DNA of 64,000 nucleotides, taken from contig NZ_JAGGLJ010000006.1 of NCBI RefSeq assembly GCF_017874395.1, forward strand, positions 1 to 64,000, written 5' to 3'. Every line of letters starts with the position of its first letter. Within the stretch, counting starts at the first letter, position 1. A model generated the notes under the pieces. It searched no databases, was not told the DNA's origin, and saw only the letters and a program-made list of their open reading frames with translations. The position numbers were made by a program, and so were the translations under genes. The DNA is from Peptoniphilus stercorisuis. Lineage in GTDB: Bacteria > Bacillota > Clostridia > Tissierellales > Peptoniphilaceae. Below, piece after piece: positions 33,681 to 43,573 of this stretch.

Positions 33681-35003
33681 ATGGATACATCGGTTATTAT
33701 TAGCATTATAGGCATTCTTGTAGCTATGTTTTTCCTAGTTAAACTTGTTATGGATGGAGTTAATATTTTTCTAATAGCTTTCATCTGTACAGCTATAGTT
33801 GCATTAACAGGAAAAATAAATCTATATGAAGCCTACACTGAAAGCTATCTTACGGGATTTGTAGGATTTTTAAAATCAAACTTCTTTGTATTTTTAACTG
33901 GAACTTTCTTAGGAAAAGCCATGGAAATTACAAATGGAGCAAAAGCTATTTCTCAACTTTTAGTTAATAAATTAGGAAATAAAAAAGCAATTATTGCTAT
34001 ACCAATTGCCTGTGGAATTTTAGGTTATGGTGGAGTTAGTGCTTTTGTTATTAGTTTTGCAGTATTCCCTATTGCTCTTCAAGTATTTAAAGAAGCAGAT
34101 CTACCAAGAAATTATATTCCTGGAGCTCTTTGCTTTGGATGTTCAACATTTGCTATGGTTGCACCAGGCGCTCCTCAAATTCATAATGCAATCGTTGCTA
34201 GAGCTTTAGGAACAGATATTATGGCTGGAGCTGTTAATGGATTTATAGCTTGTGCTTTCATGCTAGTTCTTGGTTCTTTTTGGCTTTTTAAAATGATAGA
34301 AAAAGAAAAAGCAAATGGAGCTCATTTCGTAGCTAAAGAAGGAGATGTTTTTTCTTCTGATGATGAAAACTTACCAAATGGATTTATCGCTTTAATCCCA
34401 TTAATAATTACTGTACTTCTAATAAATATAAAAATAAATGGAGAAAATCTTGTTCACTTAGAAACAGGACTACTTATTGGAACAATTTTAACTATACTTT
34501 TAATGAACAAATTTGTAGATAAAAAAGAACTTACTGAAGATCTTGGAGTTGCAATTAAAAGTAGTGTTTTCTCAATTACTAATACATGTGCTGTTGTAGG
34601 TTTTGGAAGCGTTGTTCAAGCTTCTTTAGCTTTTCCTGTTGTTGTAAGCGCTATGACAAGTATCCCAGGACCACCTGCAAGTGGTGTTGCTGTTGGAACA
34701 ATGGTTATAGCTGGAATCTGTGGATCTGCCTCTGGCGGACTTGGAATTGCTGCTCCACTTTTAGGACCAGTATTTTTAGCTAAAGGACTTTCTGCTGGAG
34801 CAATAATGCGTATTATGGCAATTGCATCATCATCACTAGATTCATTACCACATAATGGATATATCGTTACTGTTACTAATGGAATTTGTAACGAAACTCA
34901 TAAAGATGCTTATGGCACAGTATTTAAATTAACTGTAATAGTTCCAATTCTTGCTACTATTTTATCAGTTATATTATTTACACTAATGCCAAACCTACCT
35001 TAA
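33681..35003 (+). CDS. GntP-family permease
   Basis: 440 residues, about 12 membrane segments. It shows GntP family features: the glycine-rich GILGYGGVSAFVISFAVFPI, CFGCSTFAMVAPGAPQIHNAI and, near the end, IAGICGSASGGLGIAAPLLG and SSLDSLPHNGYI. GntP transporters take up gluconate, 3-hydroxybutyrate and other hydroxy or keto acids by proton symport. Its place inside the operon indicates that it imports the acid that is then activated by the CoA-transferase, and possibly exports product. Confidence 0.85.
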   Translation: MDTSVIISIIGILVAMFFLVKLVMDGVNIFLIAFICTAIVALTGKINLYEAYTESYLTGFVGFLKSNFFVFLTGTFLGKAMEITNGAKAISQLLVNKLGNKKAIIAIPIACGILGYGGVSAFVISFAVFPIALQVFKEADLPRNYIPGALCFGCSTFAMVAPGAPQIHNAIVARALGTDIMAGAVNGFIACAFMLVLGSFWLFKMIEKEKANGAHFVAKEGDVFSSDDENLPNGFIALIPLIITVLLINIKINGENLVHLETGLLIGTILTILLMNKFVDKKELTEDLGVAIKSSVFSITNTCAVVGFGSVVQASLAFPVVVSAMTSIPGPPASGVAVGTMVIAGICGSASGGLGIAAPLLGPVFLAKGLSAGAIMRIMAIASSSLDSLPHNGYIVTVTNGICNETHKDAYGTVFKLTVIVPILATILSVILFTLMPNLP

Positions 35004-35053
35004 GTTAAAGTAAAAATTACTATTATAAAAGTGAAATAAAGGAGAATTTACTT

Positions 35054-36262
35054 ATGAATAAACCACTAGAAGGCGTAAAAGTTATAGATTTAACATATTT
35101 TGTTGCAGGTCCTGGTACAGCAAGAATTCTTGCTGACTGGGGTGCAGATGTTATAAAAGTTGAACCAAGTTTTGGAGATCCTGGACGTAAAACAGGAGCA
35201 ACTATGAATATGCCTGTTATAGATGATGAAATAAATCCATTTTATAGTGTTTATAACTGTAATAAAAAAGGCCTTTCAATTAACCTAAAAGAAGAAAAAG
35301 GTCTTGAAATAATGGATGAACTTTTAAAAGATGCAAATGTATTTTTATCAAGTTATAGAACAGGTGCTTTAAATAGACTTGGACTTGATTATGAAACTCT
35401 ATCTAAAAAACACCCACATTTAATTTGGGCTCAAATAAATGGATTTGGAGATTATGGTCCAGCAAAAGATAATCCTGGATTTGACACTGTTGCTTTCTGG
35501 GCAAGAAGTGGAGCTATGATAGATACTGCTGAAAAAGGAACAACAATAAACCCACCTATTGGATTTGGAGATGCTACTACTTCATGTAGTTTAGCTGGTG
35601 GTATATGTGCTGCTTTATATGAGCAACAAAAAACTGGAAAAGGCCAAAAAGTTATGGTTTCACTATTTTCTCAAGCAATTTGGAATCTAAGTGCACTTGT
35701 AGCTTCTACACAATATGGAGATGAGTATCCAAAAACAAGAAAAAACGCTATATCTCCTGTTATAAATTCTTATAGATGTAAAGATGACAAATGGATTTTC
35801 CTAAGCATCTTAGAACATGAAAGATATTACAATGATCTTTGTGATGTAATAGATAGACCTGATTTAAAAGATCACCTAGACTTCTCTACTACTACAAAAG
35901 GTAAAGAAAATGCAAGAGAGCTTATTTCTATAATTGATGAAGGATTTAGTAAATACACTCAAGAAGAAATGGTTCAAAAACTTACAGAAAAAGATATTGC
36001 TCATGAAAGAATTCAACATGTTAAGGAAGTTTTAGAAGATCCTCAAGCTCTTGAAAATAACTATATCTATGAAGTTGAAAATAGAGATAAATCAAAAACA
36101 CTTATGGCAATGACTCCAGTTAAGTTCAATAATATTGAAGTTAATTTAAATAATGATGCTCCTACTGTTGGAGAACACAATGATGAAATTCTAGCTAATT
36201 TAGGATATTCAGAAGAAGATATTGCAAAGCTATATGAATCTGGAGTATTAGCGAAAAATTAA
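35054..36262 (+). CDS. CaiB/BaiF-type (class III) CoA-transferase
   Basis: 402 residues. N-terminal GVKVIDLTYFVAGPGTAR with ILADWGADVIKVEPSFGDPGR is the family hallmark. NPGFDTVAFWARSGAM contains the expected catalytic Asp (residue 144) that forms the aspartyl-CoA intermediate. GDATTSCSLAGGICAAL follows. It moves CoA between carboxylic acids without ATP, so product acyl-CoA can activate the incoming acid. It resembles HadA of Stickland reductive pathways and CaiB of carnitine reduction. No 2-hydroxyacyl-CoA dehydratase (HadBC/HadI) accompanies it here. Confidence 0.88.
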   Translation: MNKPLEGVKVIDLTYFVAGPGTARILADWGADVIKVEPSFGDPGRKTGATMNMPVIDDEINPFYSVYNCNKKGLSINLKEEKGLEIMDELLKDANVFLSSYRTGALNRLGLDYETLSKKHPHLIWAQINGFGDYGPAKDNPGFDTVAFWARSGAMIDTAEKGTTINPPIGFGDATTSCSLAGGICAALYEQQKTGKGQKVMVSLFSQAIWNLSALVASTQYGDEYPKTRKNAISPVINSYRCKDDKWIFLSILEHERYYNDLCDVIDRPDLKDHLDFSTTTKGKENARELISIIDEGFSKYTQEEMVQKLTEKDIAHERIQHVKEVLEDPQALENNYIYEVENRDKSKTLMAMTPVKFNNIEVNLNNDAPTVGEHNDEILANLGYSEEDIAKLYESGVLAKN

Positions 36263-36291
36263 TATTATTTTTTCAAATTAAGGAGGAAAAA

Positions 36292-37428
36292 ATGAAAATA
36301 ACATTTAATCAAGCTGAAGAAAAAATACGTGAAGTTGCACGTGAATTTAGTGAAAAAGAAATAGCGCCATTAGCTGAAGAACTTGACAAAGAAGCTAGAT
36401 ATCCTGAAGAAAGCTTTCAAAAAATGGTTAAGCTTGGATTTACAGGAATTGGTGTACCTGAAGAATATGGCGGATCTGGTGGAAATGAAATTGTAAAATG
36501 TATTGTAGTAGAAGAAATTGCTAAAAAATGTGCATCTACTGCTGGAATACTATCAATTCACGGAATATTTGGACAAGCTATATTACGTTTTGGTACTGAA
36601 GAACAAAAACAACAATACTTACCTGAAGTTACATCTGGTGGAAAACACGGTGCTTTTGCTCTTACTGAACCTAATGCTGGTTCTGATGCTGGTGCTGTAA
36701 AAACACATGCTTTTAAAAATGGCGATAACTATATTATTAATGGTACTAAATGTTTCATTACAGGTGGAGCTAATGCTGATTATGTACTTGTATTTGCTCT
36801 AACTGATCCTTCTAAAGGTCTTAAAGGAATGAGTGCTATTATAGTTCCTAAGAATACTCCTGGATTTAAAATTGGAAAAACTGAAGACAAAATGGGAATT
36901 CGTGCTTCAGAAACTTCTGAATTAATTTTTGATAACTGTAAAGTTCCTACTACAAATCTAGTTGGTAAAGAAGGCCAAGGATTTAAAATCGCTATGATTA
37001 TGCTTGATGGAGCTAGAATCGGTGTTGCAGCTCAAGCTCTTGGAATCGCTAAAGGCGCTATTGATGAAAGTGTAAAATACATGCATGAAAGAGTTCAATT
37101 CGGAAAACCAATTGCAGCTTTACAAGGACTTCAATGGTATATTGCTGATATGGCTACAAAAACTGAAGCTTCAAAATGGTTAATATATAGAGCAGCAAGT
37201 CTTAAAGACGAAGGACAACCATATAGTACAGAAGCTGCTATGGCAAAATTAAATGCATCAGAAAACGCAAGAATTGTAACTAATTTAGCTCTACAAATTC
37301 ATGGTGGATATGGATATATGAAGGACTACCCACTTGAAAGAATGTGTAGAGATGCTAAGATAACAGAAATTTATGAAGGAACTTCTGAAATTCATAAAGT
37401 TGTTATTGCAAGAGCTGTAATTGGATAG
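36292..37428 (+). CDS. Acyl-CoA dehydrogenase (butyryl-CoA dehydrogenase type)
   Basis: 378 residues, standard length. FAD/acyl-CoA binding FALTEPNAGSDAGAVKT and CFITGGANADYVLVFA. C-terminal IHGGYGYMKDYPLERMCRDAKITEIYEG with the catalytic Glu in IYEGTSEIHK. It is of the clostridial Bcd/AcdB kind, which works in the reducing direction with Etf. AAGGAGGAAAAA precedes the ATG, and the stop is followed after 9 bases by etfB, so the complex subunits are made together. Likely reduces the enoyl-CoA formed by the hydratase. Confidence 0.92.
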   Translation: MKITFNQAEEKIREVAREFSEKEIAPLAEELDKEARYPEESFQKMVKLGFTGIGVPEEYGGSGGNEIVKCIVVEEIAKKCASTAGILSIHGIFGQAILRFGTEEQKQQYLPEVTSGGKHGAFALTEPNAGSDAGAVKTHAFKNGDNYIINGTKCFITGGANADYVLVFALTDPSKGLKGMSAIIVPKNTPGFKIGKTEDKMGIRASETSELIFDNCKVPTTNLVGKEGQGFKIAMIMLDGARIGVAAQALGIAKGAIDESVKYMHERVQFGKPIAALQGLQWYIADMATKTEASKWLIYRAASLKDEGQPYSTEAAMAKLNASENARIVTNLALQIHGGYGYMKDYPLERMCRDAKITEIYEGTSEIHKVVIARAVIG

Positions 37429-37437
37429 GAGGAAAAT

Positions 37438-38232
37438 ATGAATATCATTGTATGTTTAAAACAAGTACCTGATACTAATGAAGTAAAAATAAATCAAGAA
37501 ACAGGAACATTAATCCGTGATGGAGTTCCAAGTATAATAAATCCTGATGATAGAAATGCACTAGAAGCAGCACTTCAATTAAAGGATAAAGAAAATGCAA
37601 AAGTAACTGTTTTAAGTATGGGACCTATGCAAGCTAAAGAAGCTTTAAAAGAAGCTTTAAGTATGGGTGCAGACGAAGCTTACTTAGTTAGTGATAGAAA
37701 ATTTGGTGGATCTGATACATGGGCAACAGCTACAATATTAGCTGCAGCAATTGAAACTATTGGAGACTATGATATTGTATTTTGTGGAAGACAAGCTATA
37801 GACGGAGATACAGCTCAAGTAGGACCTGAAATAGCAGAATTCTTAGACCTTGCTCAAGTAACTTATGTTAAAGATATAAAAGTTAAAAACGAAAAAACTT
37901 TAGAAGTTAGTCGTTTTACTGAATATGGCGATTATATATATGAAGTTAAAACACCAGTTGTTTTAACAGCTATTAAAGAATTAAACGAACCAAGATACCC
38001 TACTATTAAAGGTCTTTTAAAATACTTCACAGAAGAAGATAATATTAAAACATTAACTTTTGATGACTTAAAAGTAGATGAAACACAAATTGGTTTAAAG
38101 GGATCTCCTACTAATGTTAAACGCTCTTTTGTTCCAGTTAAAAATAAAACATCAGAGATTTTAGAAGGCGATACAGTAAAAGACATAACTAACCTATTAG
38201 TAATGAAACTTTCTGAAGTAAATTTAATATAA
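37438..38232 (+). CDS. etfB: Electron transfer flavoprotein beta subunit
   Basis: 264 residues. N-terminal MNIIVCLKQVPDTNEVKIN with TGTLIRDGVPSIINPDDRNA, and GRQAIDGDTAQVGPEIAEFL, closely resemble EtfB of anaerobes (Acidaminococcus/Clostridium type), whose complexes can bifurcate electrons from NADH to enoyl-CoA and ferredoxin. ETF signature KEALSMGADEAYLVSDRKFGG is present. GGAGGAAAAT before the ATG overlaps the end of the dehydrogenase gene region. Bifurcation is suggested by the subfamily, not proven. Confidence 0.92.
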   Translation: MNIIVCLKQVPDTNEVKINQETGTLIRDGVPSIINPDDRNALEAALQLKDKENAKVTVLSMGPMQAKEALKEALSMGADEAYLVSDRKFGGSDTWATATILAAAIETIGDYDIVFCGRQAIDGDTAQVGPEIAEFLDLAQVTYVKDIKVKNEKTLEVSRFTEYGDYIYEVKTPVVLTAIKELNEPRYPTIKGLLKYFTEEDNIKTLTFDDLKVDETQIGLKGSPTNVKRSFVPVKNKTSEILEGDTVKDITNLLVMKLSEVNLI

Positions 38233-38242
38233 GGAGAACAAA

Positions 38243-39286
38243 ATGAATAGAAAAAAAGTTAACCAAAATATAAATTTAAACGACTATAATGATGTTTGGG
38301 TTATTGCTGAACAAATTAAAGGCGAAATACATCCAGTAACTATTGAATTACTTGGAGAAGGTAGAAAACTTGCTGATTCAATAAATAAAGAATTAGTTGC
38401 TGTTGTTGCAGGACATGATTTAAAAGAATCTGCTGAAAAACTTCAACACTATGGAGCAGATAAAGTTTATTATATAGAAGATCCTCTTTTAAAAGATTAC
38501 ACTACTGATGGATATAAAGAAGTTATCTCAAGACTTATTGATGAAAGAAAACCAGAAATAGTTTTAATTGGAGCAACTTCTATTGGTAGAGATTTAGGAC
38601 CTAGACTTGCAGCAAGTGTTGGAACTGGACTTACTGCAGACTGTACAAAACTAGAAATAGATGAAGAAGATGGAAAACTACTTCAAACAAGACCAGCATT
38701 TGGCGGAAACTTAATGGCTACTATAATATGCCCTAAAAACAGACCTCAAATGTCAACAGTTCGTCCTGGAGTTATGGCTAAAGCAAAATATAGCGATGAA
38801 AAAACTGCAGAAATGGAAATTATAAACCCTAATTTAAAAGAAGAAGAAATTAGAACTAAATTAATCAAAACTGAAAATCTTGGTAAAAAAAGAGTAAATC
38901 TTATAGATGCTAAAATAATTGTAGCTGGAGGAAGAGGCCTTAAAGAAAAAGAAGGCTTTGAACTTGTTGAAAAACTTGCTTATGCTCTTAAAGGAGAAGT
39001 TGGTTCTTCAAGAGCTGCTGTTGATGCAGGTTGGATTGAACACCCTCACCAAGTTGGACAAACAGGTACTACAGTTCATCCTGACCTATATATAGCTTGT
39101 GGTATATCTGGAGCTATTCAACATCAAGCAGGTATGCAAGATGCAAAATATATAGTTGCAATAAATAAAGATCCAAGTGCTCCTATTTTTGATATTTGTG
39201 ACTATGGTATTGTTGCTGATTTATATGATGTAATACCAAATCTATTAGAATCAATTCACGAAAAAGACTTTTTAGACCTAGTATAA
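38243..39286 (+). CDS. etfA: Electron transfer flavoprotein alpha subunit
   Basis: 347 residues. The C-terminal FAD domain is complete: GSSRAAVDAGWIEHPHQVGQ, TGTTVHPDLYIACGISGAIQ and a HQAGMQDAKYIVAINKDPSAPIF segment. There is no N-terminal ferredoxin domain, in contrast to some clostridial EtfA. It pairs with EtfB. Last gene of the operon, followed directly by an intrinsic terminator. The first ~12 residues (MNRKKVNQNINL) are a short polar extension. Confidence 0.92.
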   Translation: MNRKKVNQNINLNDYNDVWVIAEQIKGEIHPVTIELLGEGRKLADSINKELVAVVAGHDLKESAEKLQHYGADKVYYIEDPLLKDYTTDGYKEVISRLIDERKPEIVLIGATSIGRDLGPRLAASVGTGLTADCTKLEIDEEDGKLLQTRPAFGGNLMATIICPKNRPQMSTVRPGVMAKAKYSDEKTAEMEIINPNLKEEEIRTKLIKTENLGKKRVNLIDAKIIVAGGRGLKEKEGFELVEKLAYALKGEVGSSRAAVDAGWIEHPHQVGQTGTTVHPDLYIACGISGAIQHQAGMQDAKYIVAINKDPSAPIFDICDYGIVADLYDVIPNLLESIHEKDFLDLV

Positions 39287-39301
39287 AATTAAAACCTCAC
39301 A

Positions 39302-39333
39302 CTAAAAAAGCTGTCAATTTGACAGCTTTTTAT
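39302..39333. terminator. Bidirectional intrinsic terminator
   Basis: AGCTGTCA/TGACAGCT (39309-39316 with 39320-39327), T-runs on both sides. It ends the etfA operon and the converging response regulator gene. Confidence 0.9.
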
Positions 39334-40010
39334 TTTAATCTATATCCCATTCCCCATATTGTTTCAATATGATCATTTTCACTATGTTTTTTAAGTTTAT
39401 TTCTAAGATTACTCATATGAGCATTAATAGTATCTGCATCATAAATATAATCATCATTCCAAACATTTTTATAAATAGTTTCTTTAGAATAAATTCTATT
39501 TGGATTTTTCATAAGTAATTTTATTATTTCATATTCAATAGGAGTTAATTTAAGAGCATTTCCTGATACCATTACAAGTTTTTCCTCTTCATTAAGTTCA
39601 ATATCCTTATAATTTAGTATTTGTTTTTCCTCTATCTCAGATCCAAAATCTCTATACCTTCTAATATTAGCTTCAACTCTTACTAATACATCATCAATGT
39701 CAAAAGGCTTTTGAATAAAATCATCTGCGCCCATTTTAAGAACATCTATTTTTGTTTTTTTATCAGACTTTGCACTTATTACAATAATTGCAATTTTACT
39801 ATTCTTTCTTATTTCTTCAATTACATCTTCTCCAGTCATATTAGGCATCATAAGATCTAATAAGACCAAATCAAACTCTTTCATTTTCAAAAGAAGTAAT
39901 GCTTCTCTACCAGTATAAGCACTATCAGTTTCATATCCATTGTTTTTTAAAATCTCTGACAATAGATTATTTATATCCATATCATCTTCTACAATTAAAA
40001 TTTTTCTCAT
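39330..40010 (-). CDS. OmpR-family response regulator without an adjacent kinase
   Basis: 226 residues. Receiver domain with acidic pocket EDD (8-10), phospho-acceptor Asp52 (LLDLMMPN), conserved Ser/Thr (VISAKSD) and Lys (QKPFD). C-terminal winged helix (LTPIEYEIIKLLMKNPNRIYS, then ETIWGMGYRLK). AGGTGAT precedes the ATG. No kinase lies next to it. Sequence style (KILIVEDDMDINNLLSEIL) matches regulators that normally head ABC exporter/kinase clusters, and the kinase at 28406-29299 lacks a regulator, so the two may form a split pair. Confidence 0.88.
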   Translation of the reverse strand: MRKILIVEDDMDINNLLSEILKNNGYETDSAYTGREALLLLKMKEFDLVLLDLMMPNMTGEDVIEEIRKNSKIAIIVISAKSDKKTKIDVLKMGADDFIQKPFDIDDVLVRVEANIRRYRDFGSEIEEKQILNYKDIELNEEEKLVMVSGNALKLTPIEYEIIKLLMKNPNRIYSKETIYKNVWNDDYIYDADTINAHMSNLRNKLKKHSENDHIETIWGMGYRLK

Positions 40011-40195
40011 CTAATCACCTATTTTTATTATATATTAAATAAATTATTTTTTGTTAAATTATTATATAAAATATTGTTTGATTAATCTATATAATTTTAG
40101 TAAACTATTATAGTGATAATGTTTTTCATTTATACTTGCTTAAGTTTTATAAATTTTGAGTATAAATAAAATACAAAAATCAAAAGGGGAAAAAG

Positions 40196-41332
40196 ATGAA
40201 TATTTTTAATGATGTAATGGTTATATTTTTTATATTAGCCTTAGGTTACATTTTAGGTAGAATTCCTTTTTTAGGAATTAAACTTGGAACTTCCGGTGTT
40301 CTTTTAGTAGCTATTGTTATGGGACATTTTGGATATGAAGTTGCAGGAATTGTAGGACAAATAGGACTTGTACTTTTCTTATCTTGCGTAGGACTTGTAG
40401 CTGGACCTATGTTTGTAAAAAATTTAAAAAGCAATATTTTAGCTTTTATTTTAACATCAATATCAGTAGTAATCTCTGCTGGTGTATTAATTGCAATTGT
40501 AGTTAAGTTTTTTGATATTTCATTACCATTAGCACTAGGTCTTTCAGCAGGCGCTTTAACATCAACTGCTTCTCTTGCAGCAACAATAGAAGCAACAGGA
40601 TCTAGCATCGCAAGTGTTGGATATGGTATTACTTATATTTTTGGTGTAGTTGGAGTTATACTATTTGTTCAAATTTTACCAAAAATTATGAAAGTTAATA
40701 TTGATGATGAAAATGCAAAACTAGTTTCTAAAGATGAAGATAAAAGCAGTGCTAGTCTTGTTAAATATTTAATTAATATAGATGCTTCTGGTATATTCGT
40801 AATTTCACTTGCAGTTGTTATAGGAGTTTTAATAGGTTCTATTTCTATACCTTTAGGACCAAATATTAAATTTTCTCTTGGAAATTCAGGAGGATCTCTA
40901 ATAGCAGGTCTAATACTTGGACATTTTGGTCATATTGGAAAAATCTCTTTAAAAGCTCCAAAGACTACATTAAATCCTATTCGTGATTTAGGAATTTCAT
41001 TATTTCTAATACAAAATGGAGCTAAAGCAGGAACTGGATTTGTAGAAGTACTTGCAGACCAAGGAATAAAACTATTTGTAATAGGTATTATTATGACACT
41101 TGTTGCTGTTAGCTTTGCTTTTATAATATCAAGATATCTATTTAAAATGCCTTTATTTGCAGCACTAGGAGCGACTACAGGAGCAATGACATCAGCTCCA
41201 TCACTAAGTGCTCTAATAGCTGCTACTAATAATAATGACAATGTAACTGCTTTTTATGCAGCTTGTCAACCAATAGCAACTATTGCACTTGTATTATTGC
41301 CACAAATAATGGTTTCAATACTTGGAAATTAA
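40196..41332 (+). CDS. AspT/YidE/YbjL-family transporter
   Basis: 378 residues, about ten or eleven membrane segments arranged as two similar halves. Each half has a glycine-rich signature: LGTSGVLLVAIVMGHFG with GLVLFLSCVGLVAG in the first, and SGGSLIAGLILGHFGHIG with LGISLFLIQNGAKAG in the second. This is the duplication domain of the aspartate-alanine exchanger AspT and of YidE/YbjL. The central TrkA_C (RCK-C) domains of AspT are replaced by a short charged loop (DDENAKLVSKDEDKSS), so it is a minimal form. Function is probably anion or amino acid antiport. Substrate unknown. Confidence 0.75.
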   Translation: MNIFNDVMVIFFILALGYILGRIPFLGIKLGTSGVLLVAIVMGHFGYEVAGIVGQIGLVLFLSCVGLVAGPMFVKNLKSNILAFILTSISVVISAGVLIAIVVKFFDISLPLALGLSAGALTSTASLAATIEATGSSIASVGYGITYIFGVVGVILFVQILPKIMKVNIDDENAKLVSKDEDKSSASLVKYLINIDASGIFVISLAVVIGVLIGSISIPLGPNIKFSLGNSGGSLIAGLILGHFGHIGKISLKAPKTTLNPIRDLGISLFLIQNGAKAGTGFVEVLADQGIKLFVIGIIMTLVAVSFAFIISRYLFKMPLFAALGATTGAMTSAPSLSALIAATNNNDNVTAFYAACQPIATIALVLLPQIMVSILGN

Positions 41333-41363
41333 AAAAAAGCTACTTTATAAAGTAGCTTTTTTT
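41333..41363. terminator. Bidirectional intrinsic terminator
   Basis: AAGCTACTTTATAAAGTAGCTT (41337-41358, written as two halves AAGCTACTTTA and TAAAGTAGCTT), with A and T runs on the flanks. Shared by the transporter gene and the converging kinase gene. Confidence 0.9.
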
Positions 41364-41366
41364 ATA

Positions 41367-43571
41367 TTAAAATTTAATTTCTGTTTTAAATAAATCTCCA
41401 TCTATTTCTAAACTAAATTTTCCACCTTGTGCTTCTATTAGTGATGTTGCTATAGAAAGACCAAGTCCTGAACCTTCAGTATTTCTAGACTCATCTCCCC
41501 TTTTAAATCTATCAACAAGTTCTGATGCTGATATATTTAAAGAGTAATTTGAAATATTTTTCATAAGAAGAATTATTTCATTTTTATTTTTTTCTAAATC
41601 TACATATACTCTAGTTCCAGGCATTGCATATTTATATATATTTGAAAATAAATTATCTAATACCCTTGAAGTTCTATTGCCATCTAGACTTAATATAATA
41701 GGTTCTTCTGGCAAAGTTTGAACAATTTGTAAATGTCTATCTTCAAACTTATCTTCCCATTCTCCTGCTATTTGCATTAATATAGCTCTTAAATCTATAT
41801 CATCAAGATCAAGCTCAATATTTCCACTACTAGCCTTTGAAACTTCAAATAAATCTTCAATTAAATGTTTTAATTTAATAGATTTTTCATATATAACTTC
41901 CGCATATTCATTCTTTTCTTCTTCAGTAGTATTTTCCTTAACTATTAAATCAGAATAATTAATAATAGAAGTCAGAGGTGTCTTTAAGTCATGAGATACA
42001 TTTGTAATAAGCTCAGACTTTAATCTTTCAGACTTTACAGCCTCATCTACTGCAGTAGATAGATTATCTGAAATTGTATTAAAACTATGTGCTACACCCT
42101 TAAAATAAGTTGTATCTTCATCTATTTTTATATCATAATTGCCTTCTGCAATACTTTTAGATTTTTTAGTTACATTTTCTAAATCTATCATATATTTTTT
42201 AGCAAGATTATATACTATAAATACTAAAACCATCCAAATAATCCAAACTATAAATCTAAGTCCATAACTTACTACCATAACTGATCCAAGTGTTCCAAGC
42301 ACTATAAGACCTGCACAAAATAGCTTTAACTTATTTAAAGAATCTTTGGATAAATCAATACTTTCTTGTAAATAACTAGAAGTATTTTTTGCAAATTTCT
42401 TAAACCAATTTACTACAGACTTAAATAATCTAATTATTATTGAATTAGAAAATACAAAAGCACTTGTACCTTCATTATATATAGCTTTTAACCCAAGTAC
42501 ATAATAATACACTGCAATCAATGCAAAGAAGGATGAAATAAATTGCAATATATATATAGTATAAACACTTAACATTGCATATATATCTCTACTATCTGAA
42601 ATTATAGCAATGGGAACAAACCAAAGCCCTGTAAAAATCATAACTATCTCTACTGGAAATCTTTTTATACCATCTGCAAAAGAAACTCCCTTTAATTTTT
42701 TATAATTAGAAATCATAGCAAAGGCCACTAAAAATCCAATACTCACCATTAAGCCTATTGCCTTACTTGGCATTACTACTCTCTCTACATATACTCCTGA
42801 AATATAATTATTAAAACCCTTACTATGAAAATCTATTGAATACATAAAACTCAACTTTTTAATTCCATAATATTTATCATTTATATTTCTATAAGATGAG
42901 TTTAAAGTTTTCTTAAAATCTTTTGTTAAATTATCATATTTTTTATCTGGAATTTCCTCTGATGTAATATAGACTTTTCCATTTTCGTAATATCCCTTCA
43001 CTCCATATACACTACTTTTTGAATCTTCAAATTCATAATCTTTAGGATCTATATCTTCATTAAAATCACCTATATTACTAAGATATGACACCTTATACTT
43101 AGGTTCTTCTATTTCATCACTTAAATTATTAGTATATTCATTTTCTGGATAATCTTCCTTATATAATTCATAATCATCTCTATTTATTCTTGTTTCAATT
43201 TGTCCATCTAAGTTTCTTATTACAATCTCATTTGGATATCTATTTTTAAACTCTTCAGTTTTTTCAAAATTATCAACCTTATATCCTTTTACAATATATT
43301 TCATAGAATTTTTTGTAATTTGATTTACATAATACATATCATTCATTGATTCATCATAAAGAGAATTATTAATTGCCTCAGAGAAAACTTCTGAAATATA
43401 ACTATATTTCCCGTCATCATCATTAAATATCTCTGATTTTTCTACAAAAAATGAAACTAACAAACTTAATATTGTAAGAATTACTATTACAAATACTATG
43501 CCTGAATTTGAATATCTAATAGATTTTTTTTCTATAACTTCATCATATTCATTAAATTCACTATCATTCAA
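41367..43571 (-). CDS. Large multi-span sensor histidine kinase
   Basis: 734 residues. Membrane span at about 23-43, an extracytoplasmic region of ~220 residues rich in Asp, Glu, Tyr and Asn, then a cluster of spans between about 268 and 455 (SKAIGLMVSIGFLVAFAM onward). After a HAMP-like linker come HisKA with LITNVSHDLKTPLTSIINY (His527) and HATPase with LDNLFSNIYKYAM and GSGLGLSIATSLIEA. The start is a TTG at 43571 with AAAGGAGG upstream. Immediately downstream of its response regulator. The ligand is unknown, and the large acidic outer domain suggests a cell-surface or peptide signal. Confidence 0.87.
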   Translation of the reverse strand: MNDSEFNEYDEVIEKKSIRYSNSGIVFVIVILTILSLLVSFFVEKSEIFNDDDGKYSYISEVFSEAINNSLYDESMNDMYYVNQITKNSMKYIVKGYKVDNFEKTEEFKNRYPNEIVIRNLDGQIETRINRDDYELYKEDYPENEYTNNLSDEIEEPKYKVSYLSNIGDFNEDIDPKDYEFEDSKSSVYGVKGYYENGKVYITSEEIPDKKYDNLTKDFKKTLNSSYRNINDKYYGIKKLSFMYSIDFHSKGFNNYISGVYVERVVMPSKAIGLMVSIGFLVAFAMISNYKKLKGVSFADGIKRFPVEIVMIFTGLWFVPIAIISDSRDIYAMLSVYTIYILQFISSFFALIAVYYYVLGLKAIYNEGTSAFVFSNSIIIRLFKSVVNWFKKFAKNTSSYLQESIDLSKDSLNKLKLFCAGLIVLGTLGSVMVVSYGLRFIVWIIWMVLVFIVYNLAKKYMIDLENVTKKSKSIAEGNYDIKIDEDTTYFKGVAHSFNTISDNLSTAVDEAVKSERLKSELITNVSHDLKTPLTSIINYSDLIVKENTTEEEKNEYAEVIYEKSIKLKHLIEDLFEVSKASSGNIELDLDDIDLRAILMQIAGEWEDKFEDRHLQIVQTLPEEPIILSLDGNRTSRVLDNLFSNIYKYAMPGTRVYVDLEKNKNEIILLMKNISNYSLNISASELVDRFKRGDESRNTEGSGLGLSIATSLIEAQGGKFSLEIDGDLFKTEIKF

Positions 43572-43573
43572 TA

